From NCBI GenBank assembly GCA_963811585.1, contig CAWERR010000008.1, positions 744,001 to 808,000 of the forward strand: DNA of 64,000 bases, written 5' to 3'. The position numbers and the translations under genes are program-made. This DNA is from JACDHG01 sp963811585. GTDB lineage: Bacteria; Actinomycetota; Actinomycetes; Propionibacteriales; Nocardioidaceae. This document shows, piece by piece, positions 42,272-50,347 of this stretch. The notes beneath the pieces were generated by a model. That model did not search any database. It was not told the DNA's origin and worked only from the letters and a program-made list of their open reading frames with translations. The stretch's first letter is position 1. Each line of letters begins with the position of its first letter.

Positions 42272-43036
42272 GTGAGCGCGCCACCTGTCGACGTACGTCG
42301 TGCAACCGACCGGTTCGCCACCCGAACGGATTGGCTCGACTCCCGGCACTCCTTCTCGTTCGGGTCTCACTACGACCCGGCCAACACGCACCACGGTGTG
42401 CTGCTCGTCAACAACGACGACGTCGTAGACCCTGGCACCGGCTTCGACACGCATCCACACCGCGACATGGAGATCGTCACGTGGGTGATGCGCGGTTCGT
42501 TGGTCCATCAGGACTCGACCGGGCACTCCGGGGTGATCTACCCCGGGCTCGCCCAGCGGATGAGTGCAGGCACCGGGATCTTGCACTCGGAGCGGAACGA
42601 CTCGTGGCGCCTCCAAAGCGGCGCGACCGAGCACCAGGACCCGGCGTATTTCGTGCAGATGTGGGTGGCGCCTGACGAGGCGGGGATCACGCCTGGCTAC
42701 GAGCAGATCGAGGTCGACGAAGGGCTGCTCGGTGGCTCGCTTGTCACCGTGGCATCCGGCATGCCACGACATGCAGACTCGACGGCGATCCGGATCAGCA
42801 ACGCACACGCAGCTCTGCACGTGGCCAGACTCCAACCGGGGCAGGACGTCGTGCTCCCTGACGCCCCTTTCCTGCATCTGTTCGTCGGCCGCGGGAGCGT
42901 CGACCTCGAAGGCGCAGGCACACTCGCGCAAGGGGACGCCGCGCGGTTCACGTCGGTGGGCGGTCACCGAGTCACCGCCGTCGAACCGGCCGAGATTCTC
43001 TTATGGGAAATGCACGCCGATCTTCACGTTCAGTGA
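42272..43036 (+). CDS. Pirin-family protein
   Basis: The product has 254 residues with a GTG start, four bases after the GGDEF-EAL stop. The cupin metal site is visible as FDTHPHRDMEIVTWVMRG and the GTGILHSERND block (His/His/His/Glu). Bacterial pirins include quercetin 2,3-dioxygenases and regulators of metabolic enzymes; the function of this one is open. The close spacing suggests co-transcription with the gene upstream, though no functional link is evident. Confidence 0.88.
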   Translation: MSAPPVDVRRATDRFATRTDWLDSRHSFSFGSHYDPANTHHGVLLVNNDDVVDPGTGFDTHPHRDMEIVTWVMRGSLVHQDSTGHSGVIYPGLAQRMSAGTGILHSERNDSWRLQSGATEHQDPAYFVQMWVAPDEAGITPGYEQIEVDEGLLGGSLVTVASGMPRHADSTAIRISNAHAALHVARLQPGQDVVLPDAPFLHLFVGRGSVDLEGAGTLAQGDAARFTSVGGHRVTAVEPAEILLWEMHADLHVQ

Positions 43037-43117
43037 CAAGACAGTCGCTGAGAGATCACTAGGTCGGTGATTCAACTCACAGGCGCTTGAGAAAAGTCGA
43101 GAATGCGGCTTCTCGGT

Positions 43118-43146
43118 TTGATGACTCCCGAGCGGATCCCTAGTGT
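43118..43146 (+). promoter_or_regulatory. Sigma70-type promoter before the c-di-AMP riboswitch
   Basis: TTGATG (43118-43123), a 17-base spacer and TAGTGT (43141-43146) place transcription start near 43153, just before the riboswitch fold. Spacing and position support it. Confidence 0.55.
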
Positions 43147-43171
43147 GGCGGAGGCCTAACTACATAGCACG

Positions 43172-43378
43172 CGCGCTGGACGCCGAGTCCTGCCCCGCAG
43201 CGCACGTGATCCCCTGTTGTCGAGACTTGAATCTCAATCGGGGCAGGAGTGGGGGACCCACTTTCCCGCATCGGCACGACCGCACCGTCGTCCCGTTGCT
43301 TGGGGTGAAGCCACCAATCCGTGGCCGGGCACCTTCTCGCCCGAACCCGACAGCTCACCTCGCAGGCGTGAGAAGGAG
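43172..43378 (+). promoter_or_regulatory. Cyclic di-AMP riboswitch (ydaO-yuaA class)
   Basis: The leader has the conserved blocks of the ydaO-yuaA class in order: GCCGAGTCCTGCCCC; its pairing arm GGGGCAGGAGTGGGGGACCC; TTGGGGTGAAGCC; CCGAACCCGACAGCTCACCTCG; and the closing GCAGGCGTGAGAAGGAGA. In actinobacteria this class commonly precedes cell-wall hydrolase genes, and high c-di-AMP turns expression off. The gene that follows (ATG 43387) encodes an NlpC/P60 hydrolase, as expected. The ribosome-binding site GGAG lies at the 3' edge of the motif. The whole gene-free stretch 43037-43386 is explained by this element and its promoter. Confidence 0.9.
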
Positions 43379-43386
43379 ACCTTTCC

Positions 43387-43881
43387 ATGTCTGTTTCAGT
43401 CATGCCTTCATTCGCGGGCTTGAGACGTTTTTTCGTCGTCACCGCGATCTTGACGGTCACGGCTCTCGCCTTGACCATGTTCCAAGCCCCCACCGCCGAT
43501 GCTCAGACGCGCCGCGAGCGCAAGGTCGCCCACGGCCTCAAGGTCGCGCGCAACCAGGTCGGTGACCCCTACTCGTACGGCGCCGCCGGCCCGCACCGGT
43601 TCGACTGCTCCGGTCTGACCCAGTACTCCTTCAGGCGCGCAGGTCTCTACCTGCCGCGTTCGTCGGACGCGCAGTACCGGTTCGTTCGCCACATCCGGAA
43701 GAACAACATCCGCCGGGGCGACCTGATGTTCTTCTACAACAGTGGCGGCGTCTACCACGTGGGCATCTTCCTTGGTCGTTATCGCAGCGGCACGTACGTG
43801 CTGCACGCGCCGAGGCCAGGCGGCGTCGTACACCGCGCCAAGGTCTGGACCAGCTCGTGGAGGGCAGGCACGCTGCGCTGA
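43387..43881 (+). CDS. Secreted NlpC/P60 peptidoglycan hydrolase
   Basis: The product has 164 residues. The signal peptide (FFVVTAILTVTALALTMF) is cut near ADAQT. The single NlpC/P60 domain has the nucleophile Cys74 in HRFDCSGLTQYSF, the His124 in GVYHVGIFLG and a third polar residue His140 in VLHAPRPGG. These enzymes cut the murein stem peptide between D-Glu and the diamino acid. It has no cell-wall binding repeat. Expression is probably controlled by the c-di-AMP riboswitch directly upstream, which links wall hydrolysis to c-di-AMP. Confidence 0.92.
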   Translation: MSVSVMPSFAGLRRFFVVTAILTVTALALTMFQAPTADAQTRRERKVAHGLKVARNQVGDPYSYGAAGPHRFDCSGLTQYSFRRAGLYLPRSSDAQYRFVRHIRKNNIRRGDLMFFYNSGGVYHVGIFLGRYRSGTYVLHAPRPGGVVHRAKVWTSSWRAGTLR

Positions 43882-43932
43882 TGGCTGCCGAACTCGGTCG
43901 GTGTCACCCAAGACACGCCAGCGACACGGGGT

Positions 43933-43950
43933 GGCGCCAGATTTGGCGCC
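43933..43950 (+). terminator. Hairpin after the NlpC/P60 gene
   Basis: GGCGCCA (43933-43939) and TGGCGCC (43944-43950) pair around GATT, 52 bp after the NlpC/P60 stop and 21 bp before the next start. It is a probable terminator without a U-run. Confidence 0.5.
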
Positions 43951-43971
43951 GCCCTGCGTCACACTTATCTC

Positions 43972-45009
43972 ATGCCCTTTGGTCGACTTACTCTCGGACG
44001 TACCCGTAGCGCCGCCGTCTGCACCGCGGCCGCCCTCGTGCTCATGCTCGCAGCGTGTGGCGGCGGTGATGACGAGCCTGCACCGGACGAAGAACCCGAG
44101 AACCCGACCAACACAGCCGGCACCGTCAACCTCAACGGCGCGTGGCCGCTGACGGGACAGGCACTCGATGGAGACCCGCCCAAGCATCCGGTGTACGTCG
44201 TCAAGATCGACAACACCGGGGGCTCGGAGCCCCAGGTCGGGCTCAACTCGGCCGACCTGGTCGTCGAGGAGCTCGTCGAAGGTGGTCTCACCCGCCTGGC
44301 CGTCTTCTACTACCAGGAGATGCCGAAGACAGTTGGCCCGGTGCGGTCGATGCGCGCCACCGACATCGGCATCGTGAGCCCGGTTGGCGGCACCATAATC
44401 ACCTCGGGCGCGGCTCCCCGCACCACCGCCCGGATCGAGCGCGCCGGCATCCCTGTCCTGTCCGAGGGCTCGAACGGTTTCTATCGCGACGGGTCGCGCA
44501 GCGCGCCGTACAACCTGCTGGCGGAGCTGACGTCGATCGCCGACAAACCGGGCAAGGACTGGAGCGCGCCCGAGGACCCGTACCTGCCATTCGGCGACGA
44601 GGACGAGTTCAACGGCGGCACCACCGTCAAGTCGATCACCGCGGACTTCTCCGCCGGACACACCACCGGGTGGGAGTACGACGGCAAGAGCTGGGGCCGA
44701 CCCGACTCGCTCGCGACGCCCGGCAAAGACTTCGAGCCCGACAACATCCTTCTGCTGCGCGTGCGCACACGCGACGCGGGTTACAAGGACTTCGCCGGAA
44801 ACCCGGTGCCTGAGTCGGTGTTCCAGGGCAAGGGCGAAGCGGTGCTGGTGCATGGAGACAAGGCGCTCGAGTGCCGCTGGTCAAAGCCGCTACTCGAGAG
44901 CCCGCTCAAGCTGCGGATGAAGAACGGCGATCCCGTCGTGGTCCCGGTCGGTAACACCTGGATCGAGCTCGTCCCCACCGACGGCGGACAGGTCAGGCTC
45001 GCGAAGTAG
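43972..45009 (+). CDS. DUF3048 family lipoprotein (YerB-like)
   Basis: The product has 345 residues. The signal peptide ends in the lipobox LAAC at about 29, followed by an acidic linker (GGGDDEPAPDEEPENP). The body shows DUF3048 blocks: HPVYVVKIDNTGGSEPQVGL, SADLVVEELVEGGLTRLAVF, VGPVRSMRATDI and a C-terminal FQGKGEAVLVHGDKALECRW. The family's role is not settled; it is extracytoplasmic and membrane-anchored. It is a single gene between the NlpC/P60 and malic enzyme genes. Confidence 0.88.
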   Translation: MPFGRLTLGRTRSAAVCTAAALVLMLAACGGGDDEPAPDEEPENPTNTAGTVNLNGAWPLTGQALDGDPPKHPVYVVKIDNTGGSEPQVGLNSADLVVEELVEGGLTRLAVFYYQEMPKTVGPVRSMRATDIGIVSPVGGTIITSGAAPRTTARIERAGIPVLSEGSNGFYRDGSRSAPYNLLAELTSIADKPGKDWSAPEDPYLPFGDEDEFNGGTTVKSITADFSAGHTTGWEYDGKSWGRPDSLATPGKDFEPDNILLLRVRTRDAGYKDFAGNPVPESVFQGKGEAVLVHGDKALECRWSKPLLESPLKLRMKNGDPVVVPVGNTWIELVPTDGGQVRLAK

Positions 45010-45075
45010 CTGGCGCTCACGTCCTAGGCCTAGGGGCCTCGCGCTGTCCGCGCGGTTTCTTGCCATGATGGGGGT

Positions 45076-46467
45076 ATGCCGACCGTCCCGTCCGTTTCCT
45101 ACTCGATCACCGTCCGGCTCGTCGCCCCTGCGGGCGGCACCGCCGTCAGCCAGCTGACCAAGTGTGTCGAGGAGGCCGGCGGCATCGTCACGGCGCTCGA
45201 CGTCACCGCGTCAGGGGTCGACCGCCTGCGCATCGACGTGACCTGCGCCGCCCGCGACACCGCGCATGCCGACGACATCGTGGCCGCGCTGCGCACGATC
45301 GAGGGCGTCGACGTCCACAAGGTTTCGGACCGGACGTTCTTGATGCACCTCGGTGGCACGATCGAGATGGCCTCCAAGCACCCCATCCGCAACCGCGACG
45401 AACTCTCGATGATCTACACACCGGGCGTGGCACGGGTGTGTCTGGCGATCGCTGCAAATCCCGAGGATGCGCGTCGACTGACCGTGAAACGCAACTCCGT
45501 CGCGGTCGTGACGGACGGCTCCGCCGTGCTCGGGCTCGGTAACCTCGGGCCAGCGGCGGCGCTGCCGGTGATGGAGGGCAAGGCCGCACTCTTCAAGCGG
45601 TTCGCCGGAATCGACGCCTGGCCGCTCTGCCTCGACACGCAGGACGTCGACGAGATCGTCCGAACAGTGCAGATCGTGGCGCCGGTGTTCGCCGGCATCA
45701 ACCTGGAAGACATCTCTGCGCCGCGCTGTTTCGAGGTCGAAGCACGGTTGCGCGAGCTTCTCGACATCCCGGTCTTCCACGACGACCAGCACGGTACGGC
45801 GATCGTGGTGCTGGCGGCACTCACCAACGCCCTGCGCGTTGTCGACAAGAAGCTCTCCGACGTACGTATCGTCATGTCGGGTGCCGGTGCGGCCGGTTCG
45901 GCCATCGTGCGGCTGCTCCTCGAAGCGGGTGCTCGCCATGTGGTGGTCGCCGATGTCGACGGCGTCATCCACCGCGGGCGGGAAATGCTCACTGAGTCGC
46001 TGGCGTGGATCGCGGAGCAGACGAACGTCGGCGGGTTCACCGGCACCCTGCAAGAGGCGGTGCGGGACGCCGACGTGTTCATCGGAGTCTCGGCTCCGAA
46101 CATCCTGGACGGTGACGACGTCGCCGCGATGGCCGACGGCTCGATCGTGTTCGCGCTGGCCAACCCCGATCCCGAGATCGACCCCGCCGAAGCGCGCAGG
46201 CACGCCGCAGTCGTCGCCACCGGACGGTCGGACTATCCGAACCAGATCAACAACGTGCTGGCGTTCCCCGGTGTGTTCCGCGGGCTGCTTGACGCCTCGG
46301 CGACGGCCATCGATGACAAGCTTCTGTTGGCGGCCGCGGGTGCCATCGCCGAGTCGGTGACCGATGACGAGCTGAATGCCAACTACATCGTCCCGAGTGT
46401 CTTCCACGAAGAAGTCCACAAGGCCGTTGCGGCGGCTGTCCGGGACGCGGCTGCGGCGTCGGGCTGA
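45076..46467 (+). CDS. NAD-dependent malic enzyme with N-terminal ACT-like domain
   Basis: The product has 463 residues. The first 80 form an ACT-like domain (SYSITVRLVAPAGGTAVSQL). The catalytic part has SMIYTPGVARVC (Tyr), EGKAALFKRFAGIDAWPLC (Lys), the metal-binding FHDDQHGTAIV, and the Rossmann turn IVMSGAGAAGSAIVRLL, which fits NAD rather than NADP use. It decarboxylates malate to pyruvate. The ACT-like domain suggests allosteric control by a small molecule. Confidence 0.93.
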   Translation: MPTVPSVSYSITVRLVAPAGGTAVSQLTKCVEEAGGIVTALDVTASGVDRLRIDVTCAARDTAHADDIVAALRTIEGVDVHKVSDRTFLMHLGGTIEMASKHPIRNRDELSMIYTPGVARVCLAIAANPEDARRLTVKRNSVAVVTDGSAVLGLGNLGPAAALPVMEGKAALFKRFAGIDAWPLCLDTQDVDEIVRTVQIVAPVFAGINLEDISAPRCFEVEARLRELLDIPVFHDDQHGTAIVVLAALTNALRVVDKKLSDVRIVMSGAGAAGSAIVRLLLEAGARHVVVADVDGVIHRGREMLTESLAWIAEQTNVGGFTGTLQEAVRDADVFIGVSAPNILDGDDVAAMADGSIVFALANPDPEIDPAEARRHAAVVATGRSDYPNQINNVLAFPGVFRGLLDASATAIDDKLLLAAAGAIAESVTDDELNANYIVPSVFHEEVHKAVAAAVRDAAAASG

Positions 46468-46475
46468 GTGCTGTC

Positions 46476-47027
46476 GTGGCCTTCCATGTCGGGCAGCTGT
46501 TGATCGCGACCCCGCGACTACTCGACCCCAACTTCGTCCGTGGCGTGATCTTCCTGCTCGACCACGACGATGAGGGGGCGCTCGGCGTCGTGATCAACCG
46601 GCCATCCCAGCTGCCGCTGAGCGCGGTGCTGCCGAGCTGGGCCGATGCCGTGAGCGAGCCGGCGTTGCTGTTCACCGGAGGTCCCGTCTCGCCCGAGTCG
46701 GCGCTGGCCATCGGGCTCTCTGTGGGGGAAGGGCCCGAGACCGGGTTCAAACGGGTTGTCGGCGACTACGGCCTCGTCGACCTCGACGCAGCGCCGCTCG
46801 ACCTCGCACCGACACTCGCCGGCGTCCGCGTCTTCAGTGGGTATGCCGGCTGGAGCTCAGGCCAGCTCGAGGCAGAGATTGGCGAGGGGTCCTGGTATGT
46901 CGCCGGGGCGTTGGCGCGAGACCTGGTCGACCCGGATCCGGAGCGACTGTGGCGGACCGTGCTGCGCCGCCAGCCAGGTGAGATGGCATACCTGGCGACG
47001 TTCCCCGACGACCCGGGGATGAACTGA
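46476..47027 (+). CDS. YqgE/AlgH family protein
   Basis: The product has 183 residues with a GTG start, eight bases after the malic enzyme stop. It has the family blocks HVGQLLIATPRLLDPNFVRG, GALGVVINRPSQ and FTGGPVSPESALAIGL. No enzymatic function is established for the family. Close spacing to the malic enzyme gene suggests co-transcription. Confidence 0.92.
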   Translation: MAFHVGQLLIATPRLLDPNFVRGVIFLLDHDDEGALGVVINRPSQLPLSAVLPSWADAVSEPALLFTGGPVSPESALAIGLSVGEGPETGFKRVVGDYGLVDLDAAPLDLAPTLAGVRVFSGYAGWSSGQLEAEIGEGSWYVAGALARDLVDPDPERLWRTVLRRQPGEMAYLATFPDDPGMN

Positions 47028-47035
47028 CTCGTTGC

Positions 47036-47830
47036 TCAGCAGGCTCGGTACACGTAGCTCGGGCTGCTCGGACGGACGAGATCGCGGTCGCGGTAGATGA
47101 TTGACCACGCGGACCCGTGGTGGCGGCAGGCTCGGGTGAACGCTGCCCGGCCGTTGTCGGAGTACTCGATCTCGATGACGTGGCGTCCGTAGGCCGCCCG
47201 ATAGGCGCCGCACTCCCGGTACACGCTGCACTCCTCGGCAACAGCGAAGTCGAATCCGATCTCGACGCGCCGGGCCCGGCTGAGGCCGGCCAAGTTCTTC
47301 TGCGCGATGGCGAGTCCGGCGCGGTGCGAGAGGACGGCATACCGATGGGCGAGTGCCAGGTTGTCGGAGCGGGTGAGCAGCCGCCGCGACCGGGTGAACG
47401 AGTCGAGGTTGTCGGGCTCCACTGCACGGAACCCGTCACGGGCGCAGCCGTTGATCCACCGGCTCGCGATGGCCGCAAGCCTCGATCGATTGCGCGCGGA
47501 AGACGTGTCGAGCAGGACCTCGGCTCGCCAACCCGGGTCCCGGACGAGGTCACCGGACCGGTCCCGGAGCAGCAGGCCGGGCCTGTGTGCTCGCCACCAG
47601 GGCAGGCTCCCCGGCTGGGTCTGGTAGCCGTTGACGTAACAGATGGAGTAGCGCCGCGCGGCGGAGTGTTCGGTCCGGTCACGACTGACGACCCGGACGC
47701 CGGCCGGTGGCGTGTAAGCGCCGCCGAGCTGGTAGTCAGCCTTGGCGTTGACAGGTGGCAGCCGTGGTTCTGCCGCCACCGGCGAGATCGTCAAGGCGGC
47801 GGCGCAGACAGCAGCGGCGAGCGGGAGCAT
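47036..47830 (-). CDS. Secreted GH114-like (endo-alpha-1,4-polygalactosaminidase family) protein
   Basis: The product has 264 residues. It has a signal peptide (LAAAVCAAALTISPVAA). The mature part is a TIM barrel of the GH114/TM1410 type with typical blocks: SICYVNGYQTQPGS, WRAEVLLDTSSARNRSRLA, FRAVEPDNLDSFTRS (acidic pair) and GLAIAQKNLAGLSR. Founding members cleave polygalactosamine; whether this one does is not known. It is convergent with yqgE (8 bp) and divergent from the DUF3039 gene. Confidence 0.83.
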   Translation of the reverse strand: MLPLAAAVCAAALTISPVAAEPRLPPVNAKADYQLGGAYTPPAGVRVVSRDRTEHSAARRYSICYVNGYQTQPGSLPWWRAHRPGLLLRDRSGDLVRDPGWRAEVLLDTSSARNRSRLAAIASRWINGCARDGFRAVEPDNLDSFTRSRRLLTRSDNLALAHRYAVLSHRAGLAIAQKNLAGLSRARRVEIGFDFAVAEECSVYRECGAYRAAYGRHVIEIEYSDNGRAAFTRACRHHGSAWSIIYRDRDLVRPSSPSYVYRAC

Positions 47831-47889
47831 GAACTTGATTGTCCCTGCCAGGCGGGCCGCCGACGCGACAACGCCGTAAACTCGCCTCC

Positions 47890-48156
47890 GTGAGCACCCA
47901 AATGAGCCCGGGCGCCGAGACGATCGAGGATCGCCGCACCGAGGAGGCCCTCGACGAAGGCGGTCACGACCGCTTCAGCCACTACGCCCGCAAGGACAAG
48001 CTGACCGAGGCGATGGTGCTCGGCACACCAGTGGTGGCCCTCTGCGGCAAGGTGTGGGTGCCGAGCCGGGACCCACAGAAGTACCCCGTTTGCCCAGCCT
48101 GTAAAGAGGTCTGGGAGTCGCTGTCACGCGGTGACGACCAGGGAGACGACGGCTGA
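47890..48156 (+). CDS. DUF3039 family zinc-binding protein
   Basis: The product has 88 residues from GTG 47890. The family motif DRFSHYARKDKLTEAMVLGT is followed by ALCGKVWVPSRDPQKYPVCP and CKEVWESL. The two CxxC-like elements (Cys in ALCGK and CPAC) suggest a zinc ribbon. The family is almost confined to actinobacteria and has no assigned function. The upstream frame to 47839 is open, but the GTG gives the usual length. Confidence 0.85.
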   Translation: MSTQMSPGAETIEDRRTEEALDEGGHDRFSHYARKDKLTEAMVLGTPVVALCGKVWVPSRDPQKYPVCPACKEVWESLSRGDDQGDDG

Positions 48157-48179
48157 ACATCCCCGTCGTCGCCTTTGCC

Positions 48180-48968
48180 GTGCTGGCGTGCGTCCTGCCG
48201 GGCCCTCCGGCCAGCAGCGGTACGCCGCCCGATGCCTGCGCCGGTGCGCAGCATTGGACCAGCGTCGCCGCCTCAGCAGCCGCCGGTCCGCGGCGCACGA
48301 CGATCCCGGTCTACGCGCATGTCCTTCGCGACAAGCAGGGAGGCGGTATCCCTCAGCACCGCATCCGCTGGCAGCTCGCCGTGATGAGCCGCGCGTACGC
48401 CGGCGAGCAGAGCAGAGCCGCGGCAACGTCACCGTTCCGCTTCCGGCTGGCCGACGTCGACGTCACCGTCAACGGCCACTGGTACCGGATGGAGGAGGGG
48501 TCGGTCGCTGAACGCAACGCCAAGAACGCCTTGCACCGTGGGGATGCCTCGGCCCTCAACCTGTACTTCGCCAACAGCCGGTCGGGATCGCTCGGTTGGG
48601 CGACACGGCCGGGGGAGTACCGCCAACGGCCGCAAATGGACGGGGTCGTGGTCCAGCGACGTACGCTGCCGGGCGGCAGCCGCGGTCACTACAGCGCTGG
48701 AGACGTCGCCGTGCATGAGTCCGGTCACTGGCTGGGACTGCTCCACACGTTCGCCGGCCGATGCGGCAGCCGCGGTGACCTGGTGGCAGACACGGCGCCG
48801 GAGGCCCGGCCGAGCTTCACCTGCCCCGTGCATCGAAACACGTGCACCGCACCAGGCCGAGACCCGGTTCACAACTTCATGGACTACTCCGACGACGCCT
48901 GCATGGACCGCTTCACGGCGGGACAGGTGTCGCGGATGGTGCGTGCCTGGGCCGACTTCCGGGCCTGA
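48180..48968 (+). CDS. Secreted M43-type (metzincin) zinc protease
   Basis: The product has about 262 residues. The zinc motif HESGHWLGLLHTF fits HExxHxxGxxH of metzincins (about 180-190), and the Met-turn is NFMDYSDDACMDRF, as in pappalysin-like M43 proteases. Six Cys in the second half suggest disulfides. The visible N terminus is short for a signal peptide. An upstream non-standard start (CTG or ATC, 48153-48161, overlapping the DUF3039 stop) would add a fuller hydrophobic leader, so the start is uncertain. Confidence 0.85.
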   Translation: MLACVLPGPPASSGTPPDACAGAQHWTSVAASAAAGPRRTTIPVYAHVLRDKQGGGIPQHRIRWQLAVMSRAYAGEQSRAAATSPFRFRLADVDVTVNGHWYRMEEGSVAERNAKNALHRGDASALNLYFANSRSGSLGWATRPGEYRQRPQMDGVVVQRRTLPGGSRGHYSAGDVAVHESGHWLGLLHTFAGRCGSRGDLVADTAPEARPSFTCPVHRNTCTAPGRDPVHNFMDYSDDACMDRFTAGQVSRMVRAWADFRA

Positions 48969-48974
48969 CGTCGA

Positions 48975-50339
48975 GTGGGCCCCTTCGACCGCGAGTACCG
49001 CGGCGTGTCTGCCGGAATCTTCGGTCTCATCGTCGGCATCGCGTTCGAGTTCATGGCGGTGGCCACAGCACTCCCGGTCGCTGCCCGTGAGCTCGGTGGG
49101 CAGTCGCTGTTCCCGTGGGCGCTCACCGGCTTTCTGGCTGGTGTCATGTTCGCGAACGGGGTCGGCGGCGAGGTCTGCGACCGCATTGGTCCGCGGCTGC
49201 CGCTTGCGTTCGGTGCGACGACGTTCACGGCCGGGCTCCTCGTGTCGGGACTCAGCCCGACGATGCCGATTTTGATCCTGGGACGGGTCATCCAGGGCCT
49301 CGGCGCGGGGGTCACCATCGTCGCGGTGTACGTCGTCATCGCCCAGTGCTATCCCGACTCGCTTCGCCCTAAGGTCATGTCGATGATCTCAACGGCTTGG
49401 GTCGTCCCCTCAGTTCTGGGGCCGCTCGTGGCAGGGGGCCTCACCGAACTGGTGTCGTGGCGGTGGGCGTTCCTGTCGCTCGTGCCGCTGATGGCGATTC
49501 CATTGGTGGTCGTGCTGCGCAAGCTCGGCAAGACCGCGCCGACCGGCACCCGGCGGCCGGGCCGGGTGCGGTTGGCGGCATCGATGGCGCTCGGAGCGAC
49601 GTCTCTGCAATGGGCGGGCATCCAGGCCGAGCGGCAACGGTGGCTCTTCGCTGGCGTGGTCACGCTCGTGGGCCTTGCGCTGCTGTGGACGGCAGCCCGG
49701 CAGCTGTTCCCGCCCGGGACACTGCGGTTGCGACGCGGTCTGCCCTCGGTAGTCGCGTTCCGAGGCGTGATGGCCGGTGGGTTCTTCAGCGCCCAGGCCT
49801 ATGTGCCCCTCATGTTGGTGGAGCATCGCGGCGTCAGCCCGACCGTTGCCGGTCTCTCCGTGGCGGGTACGGCGCTGGGCTGGTCTTCCGGGGCGTACTT
49901 CCAGGGGCGTCCTGGTCTGACCGTCACCCGCAGTGGACTGGTGATCAGGGGCGCGGCGCTCACGTCCGTCGGGGTGATGATCACCGCCCTGGCGGCGATC
50001 GCTACTGACTCGGTGGAGCTGCCCGTCTGGCTTGCGGGCGTCGGCCTTCTGCTCGGAGGGGTGGGCATGGGGCTGTCAATGGCGAGCAACGCTGTATTGC
50101 TGTTCGAGTACTCGCCACCGGAAGACCGCGGCGCCAACTCCGCGGCGATCCAGATGAGCGATTCCCTCGGTGGTCTGCTCGTGATCGGCGCCGCGGGCGT
50201 CGTGTATGCCGTCTGGCGCGAATCCTGGCCGCCCACCCAGCTGTACCTGGCGATCTTCGCCATGTCGGGCGCGGTCATGGTGCTGGCGAACGTGGTGGCA
50301 CAACGTGTCTTACGTCGCCCAGCCGAGATCACCGTGTAG
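48975..50339 (+). CDS. Major facilitator superfamily transporter
   Basis: The product has 454 residues with about 13-14 membrane segments. MFS features include the loop 2-3 region EVCDRIGPRLPLAFGATT and LGRVIQGLGAGVTIVAVYVVIAQCYPDSLRPKVMS, which is typical of drug:proton antiporters. The substrate is unknown. GTG start six bases after the M43 protease stop; the tight spacing suggests co-transcription but no functional link is evident. Confidence 0.88.
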   Translation: MGPFDREYRGVSAGIFGLIVGIAFEFMAVATALPVAARELGGQSLFPWALTGFLAGVMFANGVGGEVCDRIGPRLPLAFGATTFTAGLLVSGLSPTMPILILGRVIQGLGAGVTIVAVYVVIAQCYPDSLRPKVMSMISTAWVVPSVLGPLVAGGLTELVSWRWAFLSLVPLMAIPLVVVLRKLGKTAPTGTRRPGRVRLAASMALGATSLQWAGIQAERQRWLFAGVVTLVGLALLWTAARQLFPPGTLRLRRGLPSVVAFRGVMAGGFFSAQAYVPLMLVEHRGVSPTVAGLSVAGTALGWSSGAYFQGRPGLTVTRSGLVIRGAALTSVGVMITALAAIATDSVELPVWLAGVGLLLGGVGMGLSMASNAVLLFEYSPPEDRGANSAAIQMSDSLGGLLVIGAAGVVYAVWRESWPPTQLYLAIFAMSGAVMVLANVVAQRVLRRPAEITV

Positions 50340-50347
50340 GTGACCGC

